A DNA stretch of 25,013 nucleotides from Lachnospiraceae bacterium. Its GTDB lineage: Bacteria > Bacillota > Clostridia > Lachnospirales > Lachnospiraceae. Location of the stretch: assembly GCA_009774345.1 (NCBI GenBank), contig VSNR01000047.1, forward strand, positions 1 to 25,013, read 5' to 3'. Below, in pieces: positions 23,490-25,013 of this stretch; position 1 is the stretch's first letter; each line of letters opens with the position of its first letter. The translations under genes and the position numbers were made by a program. The notes under the pieces were generated by a model. It did no database searches, was not told the DNA's origin, and worked only from the letters and a program-made list of their open reading frames with translations.

Positions 23490-23748
23490 GACATCATCCC
23501 CCTTTTGGGTGTATACTGTTTTCGTCACCAAAACAAATACCCAATAAAGGATGATGCCTTATGGAAAATAGTATATACCATTCAGATTTGCTTTACAACT
23601 GTTTTATAAAATTAAATTTATGTCGAATATTTCCGCAGACAACCATGAAGCATGTAATGGCGAATTAAATGTAAAAAATCAGAAAGGAAAAGCACAGTCC
23701 AGACGGAAACGGCTAAGTCAAGAAATATTTGTGAAATTACAAGAATGA
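23490..23748 (+). mobile_element. Internally deleted insertion sequence
   Basis: A long imperfect hairpin at 23492-23556 (CATCATCC and GGATGATG as outer arms, TTTTGGGT and ACCCAATA inside) precedes ATG 23561. The first codons of a transposase follow (MENSIYHSDLLYNCFIKLNL, ending in about 35 residues). After a stop, a different frame encodes the apparent transposase C-terminus (KNQKGKAQSRRKRLSQEIF, stop 23746-23748). The middle, including the catalytic domain, is gone. I associate the N-terminal words with a clostridial transposase family but cannot name it. The right end is not defined. Confidence 0.55.
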
Positions 23749-23771
23749 TGTTATAATAAAAGCCAGGCTTT
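23729..23771 (+). promoter_or_regulatory. Promoter and palindromic operator of the XRE gene
   Basis: TTGTGA (23729-23734) and TATAAT (23752-23757) are 17 bases apart. A 13-base palindrome, AAAGCCAGGCTTT (23759-23771), covers the expected start point, a typical place for autoregulation by the XRE protein encoded downstream. The -35 box lies in the IS remnant, so the insertion may have supplied the promoter. Confidence 0.5.
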
Positions 23772-23822
23772 AAGGCTTATTTAAAAATATTCCCGACAGT
23801 GGAGAAAGGCAGGGAAACAAAT

Positions 23823-24068
23823 ATGCACATCAGCTACAAACCGCTCTGGCATACACTGGTGGAGCGTGACATGAGGAAAGAGGATTTAAGGCTTGCCGCT
23901 GGTCTGACTACAAACATGATTGCCAATATGGGTAAGGAAGGGAAAAATATCAGCATGGATACATTAGTCCGCATTTGTGAAACGCTGGACTGCGGCATTC
24001 TGGATGTGATTGAGTTAGCCAGTGGCGAGCCTTCCGTTACAGAAAAGAGAAAACAACAGAAAGAATAA
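23823..24068 (+). CDS. XRE/Cro-type HTH regulator
   Basis: This 81-residue protein is almost entirely a helix-turn-helix of the XRE family, with helices around RKEDLRLAAGLTTNMIANMG and ISMDTLVRICETLDCGILDV. ATG 23823 is preferred to GTG 23799 because GGCAGGG lies ahead of it and because small stand-alone XRE proteins usually begin a few residues before the first helix. It is a likely element repressor acting at the palindrome over its own promoter. It has no obvious toxin or antitoxin partner. Confidence 0.8.
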   Translation: MHISYKPLWHTLVERDMRKEDLRLAAGLTTNMIANMGKEGKNISMDTLVRICETLDCGILDVIELASGEPSVTEKRKQQKE

Positions 24069-24150
24069 TTAAGAAGCGGGAATAAGCAGATACCTGAATG
24101 GGATAATCAACAGATATTGATATTTTATGGAAAATTTTTGTGAAAACTTA

Positions 24151-24179
24151 TTCCATCTGGAAAAACAATGCAATATAAT
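24151..24179 (+). promoter_or_regulatory. Candidate promoter of the right-edge gene
   Basis: TATAAT at 24174-24179 has a weak -35 box, TTCCAT at 24151-24156, 17 bases upstream. The gene begins at ATG 24218, 38 bases downstream of the -10 box, after GCGAGGTGA. Confidence 0.4.
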
Positions 24180-24217
24180 AGAACCAACGAAAAATGGAAA
24201 TTTTGCGAGGTGAATGA

Positions 24218-25013
24218 ATGGAACATATAGCAGAGTTGGGTGCAATTGTAACAGGTTTTAATATTACAGAGCAGTGTATCGACTGTATGTGCGGAAAAGA
24301 ATTAATTAAAATTGATAAACACTCTCGTGACATCATCTATAAACAGACAGTTTTTGAAAAAGAGGGCTTATCAAGGAAATTGATTTCAGACGATAAACAG
24401 ATTTTTGTATATGATTTTTGCACACTGTATGTATTAAACCAAAAGAATTATGAGTTGCTTGGTAAATGGCAATTAGGCAATGATTTGAGTTCCGATATAT
24501 GCGGAATAGCAGTTGATGATGATACTATTTTTTGCTCCATTCGCAATGGGAAAATTATTACCCTTGACAGACAGTCGTATTTGTTAAAGGAATTTGTTGT
24601 TTCCGAAAGCAGTATGTGGAGTATTAAAATATATGACAACTACATGATTTGTGGAACAGTAGATGGGGAGTTACTGTTATTGGATAAAACTGCTTTTTCC
24701 ATTGAAAAAAGGCTTGTTTTAGGAAAGAAAAACATTGGTAGTTTGTATATTGATGGAGAAACCATATATGTCGCAAGTCACGATGGAAGGCTTTTCAAAA
24801 TTGACATAAAAAGCTTTGAAATAGAATCTTTGACAAAAAATGCCCACAAAAAAATGTTTCATTGTGCCGGGGTATATGGGGATATGCTGGTGACAGTTTC
24901 CTTCCCCTGCTCGGAAATCACCCTTTGGAATAAAGATACATTAGAAAAAACAAGAGAAATTAATACACCATTAAAGCTATCCGGGTGTATACATATAGAA
25001 AATGATTTTATGT
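24218..25013 (+). CDS. Beta-propeller repeat protein, runs off the window
   Basis: The frame is open from ATG 24218 to the window end (265 residues, no stop). It consists of about six similar units of roughly 40 residues, each with a beta-strand pattern ending in an Asp/Lys turn: GKELIKIDKHSRDIIY, DKQIFVYDFCTLYVLNQ, DTIFCSIRNGKIITLDRQ, DNYMICGTVDGELLLLDK, ETIYVASHDGRLFKID and the SEITLWNKDTLEKTRE block. This is a WD40/PQQ-like beta-propeller. There is no signal peptide, so it is probably cytoplasmic. The full length and any C-terminal domain lie outside the window. Confidence 0.75.
   Translation, partial: MEHIAELGAIVTGFNITEQCIDCMCGKELIKIDKHSRDIIYKQTVFEKEGLSRKLISDDKQIFVYDFCTLYVLNQKNYELLGKWQLGNDLSSDICGIAVDDDTIFCSIRNGKIITLDRQSYLLKEFVVSESSMWSIKIYDNYMICGTVDGELLLLDKTAFSIEKRLVLGKKNIGSLYIDGETIYVASHDGRLFKIDIKSFEIESLTKNAHKKMFHCAGVYGDMLVTVSFPCSEITLWNKDTLEKTREINTPLKLSGCIHIENDFM

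Noticed and set aside
1..25013. CRISPR array, tRNA or rRNA genes
   Set aside because: No regularly spaced repeats and no tRNA- or rRNA-like sequence were noticed on either strand.

Overview
The window looks like an accessory region of a low-to-mid GC Gram-positive gut bacterium of the Lachnospiraceae or a related Clostridia family. The pointers are strong AGGAGG-type ribosome sites, TATAAT promoters, remnants of clostridial conjugative elements, a DUF6809-like small protein, and a CDP-glycerol-transferase-like family I associate with that group. The genus is not determined.

Region 1 (1-3530) is a decayed conjugative-element segment. It holds a PAPS-reductase-like gene broken at both ends, a 5'-truncated element protein, a polyvalent-domain protein, and a zinc-ribbon protein with its own promoter and terminator. 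Region 2 (3590-6626) is the most unusual part: a 98-bp MITE-like element, an invertase-type serine recombinase, and a TnpB-like protein that keeps its zinc ribbon but lacks all three RuvC acidic residues. Between these two genes lies a sigma-A-type promoter flanked by two 31-bp repeats. Their 16-bp cores are symmetric apart from a central dinucleotide, GT in one and AC in the other. That is the geometry of serine-recombinase crossover sites in inverted orientation, so the promoter may be invertible. A 576-base non-coding stretch with predicted hairpins follows the TnpB-like gene.

Region 3 (6642-21125) is a long co-directional cluster of soluble sugar- and protein-modification genes. In order: CDP-glycerol-transferase-like protein, nucleotidyltransferase-kinase fusion, KpsF-like SIS isomerase, small protein with GT9-like protein, radical SAM, aldo/keto reductase, FkbM methyltransferase, beta-propeller-like protein, CBS-methyltransferase fusion, second small protein with GT9-like protein, HAD phosphatase, ribulose-phosphate-3-epimerase-like and IspD-like cytidylyltransferase. 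No flippase, polymerase, ABC transporter or other membrane protein is visible. This points to an activated pentose or pentitol assembled and probably transferred in the cytoplasm, for example onto a protein; the acceptor is not in the window. Four of the proteins carry the same type of N-terminal Rossmann-like module, and one small-gene/GT9-like pair is duplicated.

Region 4 (21126-25013) is a second graveyard of mobile DNA. It contains two small minus-strand genes, a serine-recombinase remnant, an Rpn-type PD-(D/E)XK gene, a replication-protein-like fragment cut by an internally deleted insertion sequence, and an XRE regulator. A beta-propeller-like gene running off the right edge ends the window.

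The recombinase/dead-TnpB module lies directly upstream of the glycan cluster, so control of that cluster by the module is an attractive hypothesis, but the sequence alone does not prove it.
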